Part shown: piece after piece, positions 25,541 through 34,144 of the stretch | Position numbering within the stretch: position 1 is the first letter of the stretch | How the letters are laid out: every line of letters begins with the position of its first letter | DNA from: Modestobacter italicus | GTDB lineage: Bacteria > Actinomycetota > Actinomycetes > Mycobacteriales > Geodermatophilaceae | DNA: 64,000 bases | Assembly: GCF_000306785.1 (NCBI RefSeq) | Contig: NC_017955.1 | Coordinates: forward strand, 3,720,001-3,784,000 | Reading direction: 5' to 3' | Made by a program: the position numbers and the translations under genes | The notes under the pieces: generated by a model | Told to the model about the DNA's origin: nothing | The model's input: the letters and a program-made list of their open reading frames with translations, nothing else | Database searches by the model: none

Positions 25541-26331
25541 GACCGGGCGGTGCGGCGGGGCCGGACCAGTCCGCGGCGGCGGGCGAGGACCATGAACCCG
25601 GCGGCGGCAAGCCCGCAGATCAGGACGGCGAGGACGCTGCCCTCCGGCCCGAAGGCACCGCCGGTCAGGGCAGTGGGACCGCTGAGCACGCTGTCGAGGA
25701 GGCCCGGGCCGGTCTTGCCAGACCCGGAGACTGCTGTGCCGAAGAGGCCTGCCTCCGCCCAGTTCCAGCCCAAGTGGAGTCCGATCGGTAGCCACAGGGT
25801 GCGGGTGGCCACGTAGGCGGCGGCGAGCAGGGCACCGGCCTCGACCGCGATGGCCACCGCGCCCCACACAGTGGCATTGGGGTTGGCCAGATGCAGGCCC
25901 CCGAACAACAGCGCGGAGACGACCAACGACCCCCAAGTGCCAGCCCGCTCTTCGACGATGCGGAACAGGACACCGCGAAAGAGCAGCTCCTCGGAAACAG
26001 CGACGCCGAACATCACGCCGAAGGCCGCGATGGCGGCCCCGCCCGATCCCCAGCCGGTGATCCGATAGCCGCCCAGAACGGCGATGAGACCGATGGTCAG
26101 CGTGAACAACACCAGCCCACCGCAGACGCCCTTGCTCAGGTTCCTCAGCGCATCCTCCCGCGCCAGCTCGGTGACCTGGCGCCGCTCCAGTAGCCGCACC
26201 GCGGCGACATACAGCCCCAGCGCCGCGGCGCCGCCAGCGATGCCGACCGCCAGCGCACCGACCGGAGAGCCGCTGACCGCAACGACCGCCGCGCCAACCC
26301 AGGTGGACACCCCGGAGAACAGGGACAGCAA
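25537..26331 (-). CDS. CPBP-family intramembrane protease (Abi/CAAX-like)
   Basis: This 264-residue polytopic protein has the CPBP/ABI signature: motif 1 'SEELLFRGVLFRIVEE' (EExxxR), motif 2 'FGGLHL' (FxxxH) and motif 3 'HLGWNWAEA'. It would be an intramembrane glutamic endopeptidase or a related regulator. It heads the operon with the kinase and regulator. The start is uncertain: TTG 26331 follows an in-frame stop closely, and an internal GTG near 26310 would shorten it slightly. Confidence 0.85.
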   Translation of the reverse strand: MLSLFSGVSTWVGAAVVAVSGSPVGALAVGIAGGAAALGLYVAAVRLLERRQVTELAREDALRNLSKGVCGGLVLFTLTIGLIAVLGGYRITGWGSGGAAIAAFGVMFGVAVSEELLFRGVLFRIVEERAGTWGSLVVSALLFGGLHLANPNATVWGAVAIAVEAGALLAAAYVATRTLWLPIGLHLGWNWAEAGLFGTAVSGSGKTGPGLLDSVLSGPTALTGGAFGPEGSVLAVLICGLAAAGFMVLARRRGLVRPRRTARS

Positions 26332-26951
26332 GACGAGCAGGTGAACTCAGGTCGACCCGACCCACGCGGCGGGTCGGCCACCGGCCAGGACCCCATCGAC
26401 GTCTCCGTGGTCGCGAGCGACCGTGCACCTGCGCTGTCCGCGGTCACGAGAATCTCCTCTGACAGGCCCGGGGCGATCGCCCCGGGCATGGGAGGAACGC
26501 TAGAAACGCCGACGCCTTGAGTCGTCACCTCACGGTGGACACCTCCCGTAGCTCTGCAGAGCCACGGGAGCCCGGATGAGCGACGCACCTCACCGACTCG
26601 ACCGGTATGGCTTCCGAGCCGACACCACCCTCAAGTCCGAGGGAGCAGTGAGCGGCCACGCGCTCGTCCTCCGATGGACGATTGCTGCCGGCGACTGCTC
26701 CTGCCTCACCCAGCAGCAGCCACGCGCGCACCACCGGCCGTCTTCGCGACGATCAGCAGCACCGGAGACATCGACAGCTACGACCACGGCCACAGTCCAA
26801 CTGAGGTATATCGGAGGCGTTCGCCAGGCGTACTCCCCGCCTCTAACGGCGGCTTCCCCGGCTAGCTCCGCACGGATGCCGTCGACCTCATCCTTGGCGT
26901 AGTTATTGCGAACAGCCCGGCGTCGCTCTCGCCGACGCAGTATCGGGAGCG
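26332..26951. other. 620-base gap, no gene supported
   Basis: The region between the CPBP gene and the TlpA-like remnant has only short, unconvincing frames. GATCGCC-type repeats near 26470 (GGGGCGATCGCCCCGG, 26471-26486) form a perfect 8-bp palindromic stem about 140 bases upstream of the CPBP start. This may be a regulatory hairpin. Confidence 0.45.
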
Positions 26952-27548
26952 TCAGAGCGCGACGCCGAGGTGGTCGCGGACCAGCTGTTCGAACTCCTGC
27001 AAGGAGGTGACCGGCTGCCTCTGCACGTAGGCAAGTGAGCCATCAGCAGCCAATCAACAGGGAGTAGGGAAGGTTGTTCAAACCCAAGGACGACAGCACC
27101 TCACCATCGCCGTCGAAAGCGCTGGGGAAGGTCACCCCGGCGTCCTCCGCGTAGGAGGCGCCGCGCTCCAAGGTGTCCAGGCTCACCACCCCGAGCACTC
27201 GCAGCCGGTCCCCGCCAGCGTCGGCGAGCTGCTGTACATGCGGCAACCCGTCCCGGCAAGGGCCACACCAACTCGCCCACAGGTTGATGACGGTGGGCAA
27301 GCCCGGGGCACGGCTCAGATCGAGCGTCCCGCCGCCGAAGCAGTCGAAGACGTCGGTAGGCCACGATCAGCGGCCGCCTCGTCGGCTTGCTCAGGGCAAT
27401 GTTGAAGGTCTGCGGCCAGCTCGCCGACGATGCTGCTGGCCGACGTCGTCCCCTCCTCGTCGGGTCGACCGGCTGTACAACCAGCGAGTAAGGCACCCAA
27501 GGCCAGGGCAGCAACCGACCGTCTCACCGGATGACCTGGAGACCTCAC
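26952..27548 (-). pseudogene. TlpA/ResA-like thioredoxin lipoprotein, two frameshifts
   Basis: Joined across two one-base shifts, this reads as a secreted thiol-disulfide lipoprotein. Lipobox 'ALGALLAGC' is near the start, then 'LAADLQHCPEQADEAAADRGLP', 'VFDCFGGGTLDLSRAPGLP' and the redox centre WASWCGPCR. 'VLGVVSLDTLERGASYAEDAGVTFPSAFDGDG' follows, and after the second shift '...LAYVQRQPVTSLQEFEQLVRDHLGVAL'. Shifts are near 27350 and 27050. The open fragment 27043-27300 alone lacks signal and C terminus. Intact relatives reduce extracytoplasmic disulfides. Confidence 0.75.
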
Positions 27549-27599
27549 CTGGGGGAAGCTACGGGTTCCGCTCGATTGGCTTAAGGGGCGCCACTGCTC

Positions 27600-28010
27600 C
27601 CAGCAGCGGATCTGTCGGTCAACGCCCGAAAGCGCGGTCTCAACCGCAAGGCCGGCCCGCCGGTGCACGACGACCTCGTCGACCGCCAGTTCACCGCCAC
27701 CGCGCCCAACAAGGTCTGGCTGACCGACATCACCGAACACCCCGCCGCCGAGGGCAAATTCTATCTCTGCGCGGTCCTTGACCAAACCTGGCTAACGTAC
27801 GTCGAAACTTATCCCGCCGAGACCGCCGCCACCTGGCGGACTTACTCCCGCGGCCGCAGCCTGGTTCGCCACCGTCGGCGTCGACTGACCAACCGGGTCT
27901 TGACCGACAACTCGATGGCCTTACAAGAGCGCAATCATTGTCGCCAGGCGATCGCCGAAATCGCTACGCAGCGACGGTTCACCGACTCCTGCCGCCCTCA
28001 GCCCAATTAA
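27600..28010 (+). mobile_element. Fused remnants of IS3-type and IS481-type transposase genes
   Basis: The first about 180 bases encode an IS3 OrfB piece nearly identical to the copy at 20220 ('NARKRGLNRKAGPPVHDDLV', 'NKVWLTDITEHPAAEGKFYLCAV'). From about 27780 the same open frame continues into a different transposase. 'RRLTNRVLTDNS' and '...CRPQPN' match the second-Asp and 'RPQTNGK' blocks of IS481 proteins (compare the intact copy at 55346). Neither piece has a complete catalytic triad. One insertion or recombination joined two dead elements. Confidence 0.72.
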
Positions 28011-28101
28011 GGGCCGAACGCGTTTACTCGCACCCTCGGCACCGCGTCGGCCTGCACGCGGATCTTCGACAGCAACCACGGTGTCCTACGACATGTCATG
28101 C

Positions 28102-28344
28102 TTAGGGCTCTTCCTCGAATACAAAGTAGATGCTCAGTGTAAACGGCTCGGATTCATCATTCACGAAATCCCATGACACATCTACCAGAAATACGTCGTG
28201 AACACTCACCCACTTCTGGGCCTTGCCGAACGCTTCTGCATTAGTCCGCGCAGTGAACAGCAACCTGGCGATCGGATGGACCTGCGCATCGGCATCGGCG
28301 TCATCAAACCCGGCAGGAACGGTGAGGTGTAGGTCTGGGTTCAT
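28102..28344 (-). CDS. Small protein of unknown function in an AT-richer patch
   Basis: The 80-residue acidic protein (MNPDLHLTVPAGFDDAD..., ending 'SEPFTLSIYFVFEEEP') has alternating hydrophobic strands and no known motif. Local base composition (about 28000-28500) is visibly AT-richer than the surroundings, pointing to foreign origin. It lies right after the IS remnants. Nothing resembling a partner gene adjoins it. Confidence 0.55.
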   Translation of the reverse strand: MNPDLHLTVPAGFDDADADAQVHPIARLLFTARTNAEAFGKAQKWVSVHDVFLVDVSWDFVNDESEPFTLSIYFVFEEEP

Positions 28345-28720
28345 GGTTTACACCCTCTCATCAGTTGCTCGAATAGCTGACACAGGAACGGCACAACCAA
28401 GCCCGCGAAACCAAAAGCGCAATGGAGGTTACTCGCCTCCTGCCAGCGACGCGCACGATGAGCTGCGTCGCGTCCTACCGAACCACTGCGCCGATTTCCC
28501 GGGACTGTTCTTACGGACTACCGGCGAGCCCCACGCTTAGTTGATGGCTGAGCGCGTCCACCATGCCGGATCGCCGGAGCGCACGTACGGTTACGGCCAG
28601 CGACGGTGAGCGACCACTCAGCTTCGGTCCAAGGATGCGCTCATTGGCTGATGCGACATGGCTGTGGGTCGAGCGCCCCGACAAGGTGTTCCTGAGCAAA
28701 GTGAGACGGGTAGCGAGCGC
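28345..28720. other. 376-base gap, no gene seen
   Basis: No convincing frame or repeat was found between the small acidic protein and the RsbW-like gene. Confidence 0.4.
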
Positions 28721-29170
28721 ATGGATGCACCGCTGTGGCGGGAACGCCCGTTACCGCCGCCATCGCACGACCAATTGCCCACCTGGGATTGGCCCCTGCA
28801 GCAGGTCGCTGACCTGACCAGGTCGCGCAACGATCTGCGAGCCAGGGTCCTGGGTGCGGGGACGCCACCCGGTGACATCGCCGACGACGTCGAGCGCCTG
28901 TTGCTTGCCTACGAGGAACTGGCCTCCAATGCCTTCCGGCACGGCCAGCCGCCGGTCCGGGCAATGGTGACTGCAGGCGGTGACGGCTGGCTGATCGACG
29001 TCACCGACGCGTCGGTGGACCGTGCGCCCACACCCGCCGTCGACCGGGACCCTGCCCTCGGCGGCCTGGGCCTGCACCTCATCGCCCGCCTCTGCAGGGC
29101 CTACGGCTGGTCGACCAGCTCGGGCCGCAAGCACGTCTGGGGTCACGTGAGCCTGGCTCCGGTCGCCTGA
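28721..29170 (+). CDS. RsbW-like anti-sigma ATPase (HATPase_c_2)
   Basis: ATG 28721 gives 149 residues. The ATP-binding fold shows an N-box 'AYEELASNAFRHGQPP' with the Mg-binding Asn, the middle motif 'GGDGWLIDVTDASVD', and a G-box 'ALGGLGLHLIARLCRAYGW'. Such proteins are serine kinases that bind sigma factors or phosphorylate STAS anti-anti-sigma proteins. No STAS gene or sigma-B-type gene is adjacent. The PP2C phosphatase at 29996 is the likely antagonist in a partner switch. Confidence 0.85.
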   Translation: MDAPLWRERPLPPPSHDQLPTWDWPLQQVADLTRSRNDLRARVLGAGTPPGDIADDVERLLLAYEELASNAFRHGQPPVRAMVTAGGDGWLIDVTDASVDRAPTPAVDRDPALGGLGLHLIARLCRAYGWSTSSGRKHVWGHVSLAPVA

Positions 29171-29551
29171 CCCACCGGCCACGACACTGCCACATCGGCT
29201 TTATCACGCTCACGCAAGCGTCCTCACCCCGACCTGGCCCGCGGTGCCCGTGCCGAGCCAGCCTTGGTCCCAAGGCTGCTCACCTGCTCCGGTGCACAGG
29301 TGATCTCGTAGCCACGCCATACGGCGCATGACGAGGCCCACGAAGGGCGGAGGGTTCACCCCAGTGAGCGATCCTACTGACACACCGGTCGACGACGACG
29401 CTTTGACCTCCTGGCACACCGCCCCCCGCCCACCTTCGGCCGCCGACACCCGGCTGGCGCCCCAGCCGGCGGCGCTACGGAGCACGAGCGGGGCGCGCTG
29501 GCAGGTGTGGGACTTCTGCTCTCCTCACTGAGCGCCGGCCGGGACTAGGAC

Positions 29552-29851
29552 GTGTCCCCCGCCGTCGAGGACGCCGTGGCGCGGGCGCTCCTCATCATCG
29601 ACGAGCTTGCTCACCCCGTGCGGCACGGCGCGCCACCCGCCAGCCTGCACAGCGGGGATGAGGAGGAGCGCTGGATCGTCACCGTCACCGACAGCGCCTC
29701 CCACCGGCTGCACCGCCTCCCCCACAGCGCGGGACGGCCCGCCGGAGGAGGCGGATACGGCCACTACGTCGCCGACCTCACCGCTACCCACGGGGTCCAC
29801 CGCGACCACGACCGTAAGAGCGGCTGGGTCCGCCTGACAAAGCCCAGCTGA
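29552..29851 (+). CDS. Degenerate RsbW-like ATPase, N-box Asn lost
   Basis: The 99 residues align with the HATPase_c_2 fold of the neighbour ('LLIIDELAHPVRHGAPPASL...WIVTVTDSASH...GGYGHYVADLTATHGV...SGWVRL'). The N-box Asn is replaced (ELAHPVRHG for the usual ELATNAVRHG). The G-box GxGL is also altered. It probably cannot bind ATP normally. It may be a decaying duplicate or a pseudo-kinase that competes for the same partner. GTG 29552 is the first good start. Confidence 0.6.
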   Translation: MSPAVEDAVARALLIIDELAHPVRHGAPPASLHSGDEEERWIVTVTDSASHRLHRLPHSAGRPAGGGGYGHYVADLTATHGVHRDHDRKSGWVRLTKPS

Positions 29852-29995
29852 CCTCACCCGCGCGCCTTCGGGCAGCCAGTGTCGGTGGCTTCGGCGAACA
29901 GCAGTCCCATGCCGCGATGGCGCCTGCAGGACATACCGATTAGCCGGTGACCGCGGTCTCCCCGCGAGTCATAGGGCTGGTGTTCGTGATGAGTC

Positions 29996-31765
29996 ATGCT
30001 CACGGTCATGGACGACTCGATGGCGGACGACGCCGACGCTGTGTCGCTGGAGGGCGCGGGCGACGTTTTGTCCTCTCCCGCCATCTCGTCGCTGGTGACC
30101 TCCGTGGTGGGGGCGATGCCCGCGGGGTTCGTGTCGATGGACCGCGACTGGCGGTTCAGCTACCTCAACGCCGCCGCCGAGCGGCTGCTGGGGCACTCCC
30201 GGAAGCAGTTGATCGGCCGCACGATCTGGACAGCCTTCCCTGACGTCGTCGGCAACGACTTCGAGGCCGGCTATCGGCGGGCCGTGGACACCGGTGAACC
30301 CCAGACGTTGGAGGCCTACTACCCCGAACCGCTCAACAGCTGGTACGAGGTGCTGTGCTGGCCCACCGCGGAGGGCCTGTCGCTGTACTTCTCCGACGTC
30401 ACCGACCGCAAGCTGGCCGCCGAGCAGGCAGCACGGGCCACGGCCCGACTGCGGCTGCTCTCTGGTGCCAACAACGACCTCCTCAGCGCACCCGACGTCC
30501 CCGCCGCAGTGGCCGGGCTGGCCCGTGTGTTGGTGCCGGTCCTCGCCGACGGCTGCATGATCACCCTGCTGCAGCCCGACGGACGACCAGAGGACGTGGG
30601 CCATTGGCACGCCGACCCTCAGCAGCGCGACGCCCTCAACCGCTACGTCAAAAAGCGGCTGCGCACCATGCCGCTGGGGTCACCCGTGGCCCGGGTCCTC
30701 GCCGGCGCCGGCGAGGTGCTCAGCACCACCACCGAGGTCAGCGCCCTGCTGCCCGCCGGCACCACCCGCACCGTGCTGCAGGAACTGGACGCCTCCCACG
30801 CCATCATCCTGCCCATCCGCGGCAAGGACCGCGTACTGGGCGCGCTCTCGCTGTTCACCGCCGCCGGCCGCCCACTGGACCCTGATGACATCACCACCGC
30901 CCGGGACATGGCCGCCCGCGCCGGACTCGCCCTTGACGCCGACCGGGTCAGCCGGCAATACGCCCAGCTCGCCGAGGAACTACAGCGCAGCCTGCTCACC
31001 GCGCCTCCCGAACCCGACCATGCCCACATCGTGGTCCGCTACATCCCGGCGACGGAGTCCGCGCGGGTCGGTGGAGACTGGTACGACGCCTTCATGCAGC
31101 CCAGCGGGGCGACCATGCTCGTCATCGGTGACGTAGCCGGCCACGACGTGCAAGCCGCAGCCGCGATGGGGCAACTGCACGGACTGCTGCGCGGCATCGC
31201 CACGGCCACCGACGCCGGCCCTGCACAGGTGCTCACCGGACTGGACCAGGCGATGGAACTGCTACAGGTCCAGCCGATGGCCACCGCCGTCATCGCCCGA
31301 CTGGAGCAGACAGCCGAGGAATTCGACCGCGGCGTCACCCGGCTGGTGTGGGCCAACGCCGGGCACCCCGCCCTCCTCGTCATCCACGCCGACGGACACC
31401 TGGACTTCCTCCGTGGCGGACGTGCCGAGCTGCTGCTGGGCGTCAACCCCACCGCGGTCCGGACCGAGCAGACAATCGAACTCGACCGAGGTGCCACCGT
31501 GCTGCTCTACACCGACGGCCTGGTGGAACGACGCAGCTCCGACCTCGACCAAGGCCAGCAGCGCCTGCAGGACGCGGTCGCCGAACTCATCGACCTCCCA
31601 CTGGAAGAGCTGTGCGACGAACTGGTGGCCCGAATGGTCGACGGACACCCCGATGACGACGTCGCCCTGGTAGCCGCCCGGCTCTACCGCCAAGACGAAC
31701 CGCGCCCCGCCGTCGCAGGGCCCAACAAGATCCCCCCACCACTGCGGCGCCCCGGACACAGCTGA
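29996..31765 (+). CDS. PAS-GAF-SpoIIE (PP2C) phosphatase, RsbU/RsbP-like
   Basis: The 589 residues are laid out as PAS (about 30-140, 'FVSMDRDWRFSYLNAAAERLLG'), GAF (about 150-325) and SpoIIE/PP2C (about 345-565). The metal-binding acids are intact: 'VGGDWYDAF', 'IGDVAGHDVQAA' and 'HPDDDVALVA'. This class dephosphorylates STAS anti-anti-sigma factors and so releases a stress sigma factor. The sensor domains suggest small-molecule, light or redox input. It follows two RsbW-like genes in the same direction. The C-terminal tail is Pro-rich. Confidence 0.92.
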   Translation: MLTVMDDSMADDADAVSLEGAGDVLSSPAISSLVTSVVGAMPAGFVSMDRDWRFSYLNAAAERLLGHSRKQLIGRTIWTAFPDVVGNDFEAGYRRAVDTGEPQTLEAYYPEPLNSWYEVLCWPTAEGLSLYFSDVTDRKLAAEQAARATARLRLLSGANNDLLSAPDVPAAVAGLARVLVPVLADGCMITLLQPDGRPEDVGHWHADPQQRDALNRYVKKRLRTMPLGSPVARVLAGAGEVLSTTTEVSALLPAGTTRTVLQELDASHAIILPIRGKDRVLGALSLFTAAGRPLDPDDITTARDMAARAGLALDADRVSRQYAQLAEELQRSLLTAPPEPDHAHIVVRYIPATESARVGGDWYDAFMQPSGATMLVIGDVAGHDVQAAAAMGQLHGLLRGIATATDAGPAQVLTGLDQAMELLQVQPMATAVIARLEQTAEEFDRGVTRLVWANAGHPALLVIHADGHLDFLRGGRAELLLGVNPTAVRTEQTIELDRGATVLLYTDGLVERRSSDLDQGQQRLQDAVAELIDLPLEELCDELVARMVDGHPDDDVALVAARLYRQDEPRPAVAGPNKIPPPLRRPGHS

Positions 31766-32785
31766 ACCGCCCCGACCCGGCATCGACCAGACCGACGCCC
31801 ATCCGGGAACGTGACGGCGCACCAGCACTGACGACCGTGGAACCGCGACCACTGTGAGCACAAGGCCTCCGCGGACCCTCATCCCTCCCGGCACAGGCCC
31901 TGGGGGTGGCAACCGAGTCACACCGCTAGATCAGGATCGACGCCCCGGAGCGGAGGCTGTCTGGCCGCCTGCGCGGTGCGCGCAAGCACCGGCACCGACG
32001 CCGGCGATGTCGCCGCGACCAGCACCGGACAGCGGGACGCAGCCTGACCTCGAGTCTGCCTCGGGAGCACTGACCTCCGGTGAGCACCGGCGCGCTAGGC
32101 ACGGTTGAGCCGGCCACGCCTGCGCTGAGGAGACTTTCGATCCTTCCCGACAGGGCGAGTCTGCGGGCCTGTCCGCTCCGGTCGAGGTCGTACGTCCTCG
32201 CTGCCTCCGGGCGCTTCACCTCGACCTCTACGAACTCATCCGCCCGCTGACGTCTTCTTTCCGGGAGAGGGCCGGGAATGGTCTGCACGGACGGGCCAGG
32301 ACTCAGCCGGGAGAGGCGTCATCGCCGAACGCCCAATCGGTCGGGGCCAGCTCGACGGTCTGCACCGCGGCCAGCGGAACGGCGCTGAACATGGCGTGCT
32401 CGAAGCATGCCGGCACGCACCGAGCACCACCCACGCTCACTCCGTAAGCGGCCGGCTTCCTGCAGCTGCAGTCCTACGTGCATGTCAGTTCCTCCGTCAC
32501 CCCGGCCAGTGTCCCCGCCCAACATCGGGACGGCTGGCGACCACCGGCGCCATGCGCCTGCTGTTGGCCAGCCACTCGCCGAAAGCGCTCCGCTCCGCAA
32601 CTCCCCGCGACCTGCTGCTCTCAGCCGCCGGACCCCTCACCGAGCGTCAACGTCGCGACTGTTGTCCCTGCCAGGGATTAGGGGCGCGAACGTTGGGGTT
32701 GCGGGTGGGTCAAGGCCGTAGAGCCCGGACGGTCGTCGGCGCCTTGCTCAGTGTAGGAACGGTAAAGTCGATGTTCCTCCGTCAA
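31766..32785. other. 1.0-kb region with no supported intact gene
   Basis: Only fragments are visible. On the minus strand about 32308-32430 a frame reads '...FEHAMFSAVPLAAVQTVELAPTDWAFGDDASPG' and then stops, like the C terminus of a lost protein. Another minus frame near 32150-32280 ('DEFVEVEVKRPEAARTYDLDRSG') is similar in quality. The region may be a graveyard of small genes. Confidence 0.4.
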
Positions 32786-33020
32786 CTAGTGCCTGACCCC
32801 GGCCACGAGTTCCGTGTGATGGGCGGCACAGACCGGAAGATGAATCTGCGGCTTGAGACGGTCATCTGTCCACAACGCCGCAACTACCGCCAAACAGCCG
32901 ACCACCCGGCACGGCTCTCCGTTCATGGTCCCGCACCCCTCGCATCCACGGGCCGCGCGCGGGATGGCTGCACACTGGGGCCAGACGGCTGCAGGCTGGA
33001 ACTCGGGGCGAGCTCGAGCG
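32761..33020. repeat. Dispersed about 260-300 bp repeat, copy 1
   Basis: This block aligns along its length with 40441-40700 in the same orientation. Both contain 'CTCCGTCA(A/G)CT(A/G)GT', 'CAGACCGGAAG', 'GTCCACAACGCCGCA', 'CCACCCGGCACGGCTC' and 'GGGGCCAG'. Divergence is moderate with small indels. Each copy encodes a minus-strand mini-protein with a conserved Cys/His pattern. See findings. Confidence 0.75.
32786..32926 (-). CDS. Cys/His mini-protein, copy 1 (truncated by a stop)
   Basis: The 46 residues start MNGEPCRVVGC and include 'LPVCAAHHTELVAGVR', giving a C-x4-C ... C-x2-H arrangement suited to a small zinc finger. Copy 2 (40428-40610) continues 14 residues further. Here the equivalent TAC-CAG reads CAC-TAG, so the tail is lost. 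The match between copies is better in protein than in non-coding flanks, which argues for real coding. Function unknown. Confidence 0.5.
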   Translation of the reverse strand: MNGEPCRVVGCLAVVAALWTDDRLKPQIHLPVCAAHHTELVAGVRH

Positions 33021-33304
33021 CGTGCAATGGTGAGAGACGGTAGCGTCTCAGCACGCCACCTAAGCGGGTCGTTTCTGAAACGTGAGCTGATCACCCGCTC
33101 ACAGAACTCTCAGGCGGTCAGCCATTACCGCCCCGGTGGCCTGCTCACTGATCAGCGAGTGGCGCGCCAGACACCGTCTCCCCCGTTTGGGGCGGTGCCG
33201 TGGCGCGACAGCGGGCGTGCTTCAAGGTCGCTGCGGCCCTGCCGATGTGTAGTGGGAGCAGACAAACCGACAACACTGAGTCGCTGCTGTACAGAGGAGT
33301 TCCC

Positions 33305-34144
33305 ATGCTGACCATCGACGCCACCGGTCACAACGCCGGCGCAGCCACCCGCAACAACGTGACTGTCACCGGGCGGCCCGACGGACCGGTGCTGCTCTTT
33401 GCACACGGGTTCGGATGCGACCAGGACATGTGGCAGCGGGTGGTCCCGGTTTTCGCCGAGGACCATCGAATCGTGCTGTTCGACCACGTCGGGGCCGGCC
33501 GGTCCGATCTGAGCGCCTACGACCGGACCAAGTACTCCACGTTGGATGGCTACGCCGCCGACCTCCTGCAGATCTGCGATGAGCTGGACCTGCGCGATGT
33601 CATTCTCATCGCCCACAGTGTCAGCGCGATGATGGCCGTAGTGGCCGCCGTCGCCGAGCCTGCCCGGTTCTCCCGACTGGTTCTGGTGGCCCCCTCCCCG
33701 CGATACATCGATGATCCCGCTGACGGTTACATCGGCGGCTTCAGCGCCGAAGACATAGAAGGTCTGCTGGAGTCGCTGGAGACCAACTACTTCGCCTGGG
33801 CTGCGGCCATGGCTCCGATGGTGATGGGTAACCCCGACGCCCCCGAGCTCGGGGACGAGCTCGCGGGCCGGTTCTGCGCGACCGACCCCGACATCGCCGG
33901 GGAGTTCGCCCGCGTCACCTTCCTGTCCGACACACGGCACCTGCTGCCTCAAGTCACCACTCCGGCGTTGGTGCTGCAGTGCTCGCAGGACATGCTCGCC
34001 TCCACTCAGGTCGGGGACTACGTGCACCGCAACCTGGCCGGCAGCACCCTGGTCCAGCTGGCCGCGACCGGTCATTGCCCCCAGGTCAGCGCACCGGCTG
34101 AAACGTCAGCAGCGATCCGTGACTACCTCTCCGCCGCGCGCTGA
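33305..34144 (+). CDS. rsbQ: RsbQ-like alpha/beta hydrolase
   Basis: The 279-residue protein closely follows RsbQ of Bacillus throughout: 'FAHGFGCDQDMWQRVVPVF', 'VLFDHVGAGRSDLSAYD', 'SPRYIDD...GYIGGF', 'MVMGNPDAPEL', 'LVQLAATGHCPQ'. The catalytic triad is Ser105 (AHSVSAM), Asp229 (CSQD) and His257 (TGHC). RsbQ is thought to make or deliver a hydrophobic ligand needed by the PAS domain of its partner RsbP, and belongs to the fold of plant KAI2/D14 receptors. GTTCCC-spaced AGAGGAG precedes ATG 33305. Its 3' end overlaps the PAS-GGDEF-EAL gene by 26 bases. Confidence 0.93.
   Translation: MLTIDATGHNAGAATRNNVTVTGRPDGPVLLFAHGFGCDQDMWQRVVPVFAEDHRIVLFDHVGAGRSDLSAYDRTKYSTLDGYAADLLQICDELDLRDVILIAHSVSAMMAVVAAVAEPARFSRLVLVAPSPRYIDDPADGYIGGFSAEDIEGLLESLETNYFAWAAAMAPMVMGNPDAPELGDELAGRFCATDPDIAGEFARVTFLSDTRHLLPQVTTPALVLQCSQDMLASTQVGDYVHRNLAGSTLVQLAATGHCPQVSAPAETSAAIRDYLSAAR

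Noticed and set aside
31926..32288. 120-residue minus-strand protein
   Set aside because: One internal stretch looks protein-like, but the C-terminal third is Arg-rich shadow sequence and there is no ribosome-binding site; kept only as part of the gap description.
33152..34075. Minus-strand 307-residue frame over rsbQ
   Set aside because: The plus strand encodes an unambiguous RsbQ with full catalytic triad; the minus frame is a shadow.
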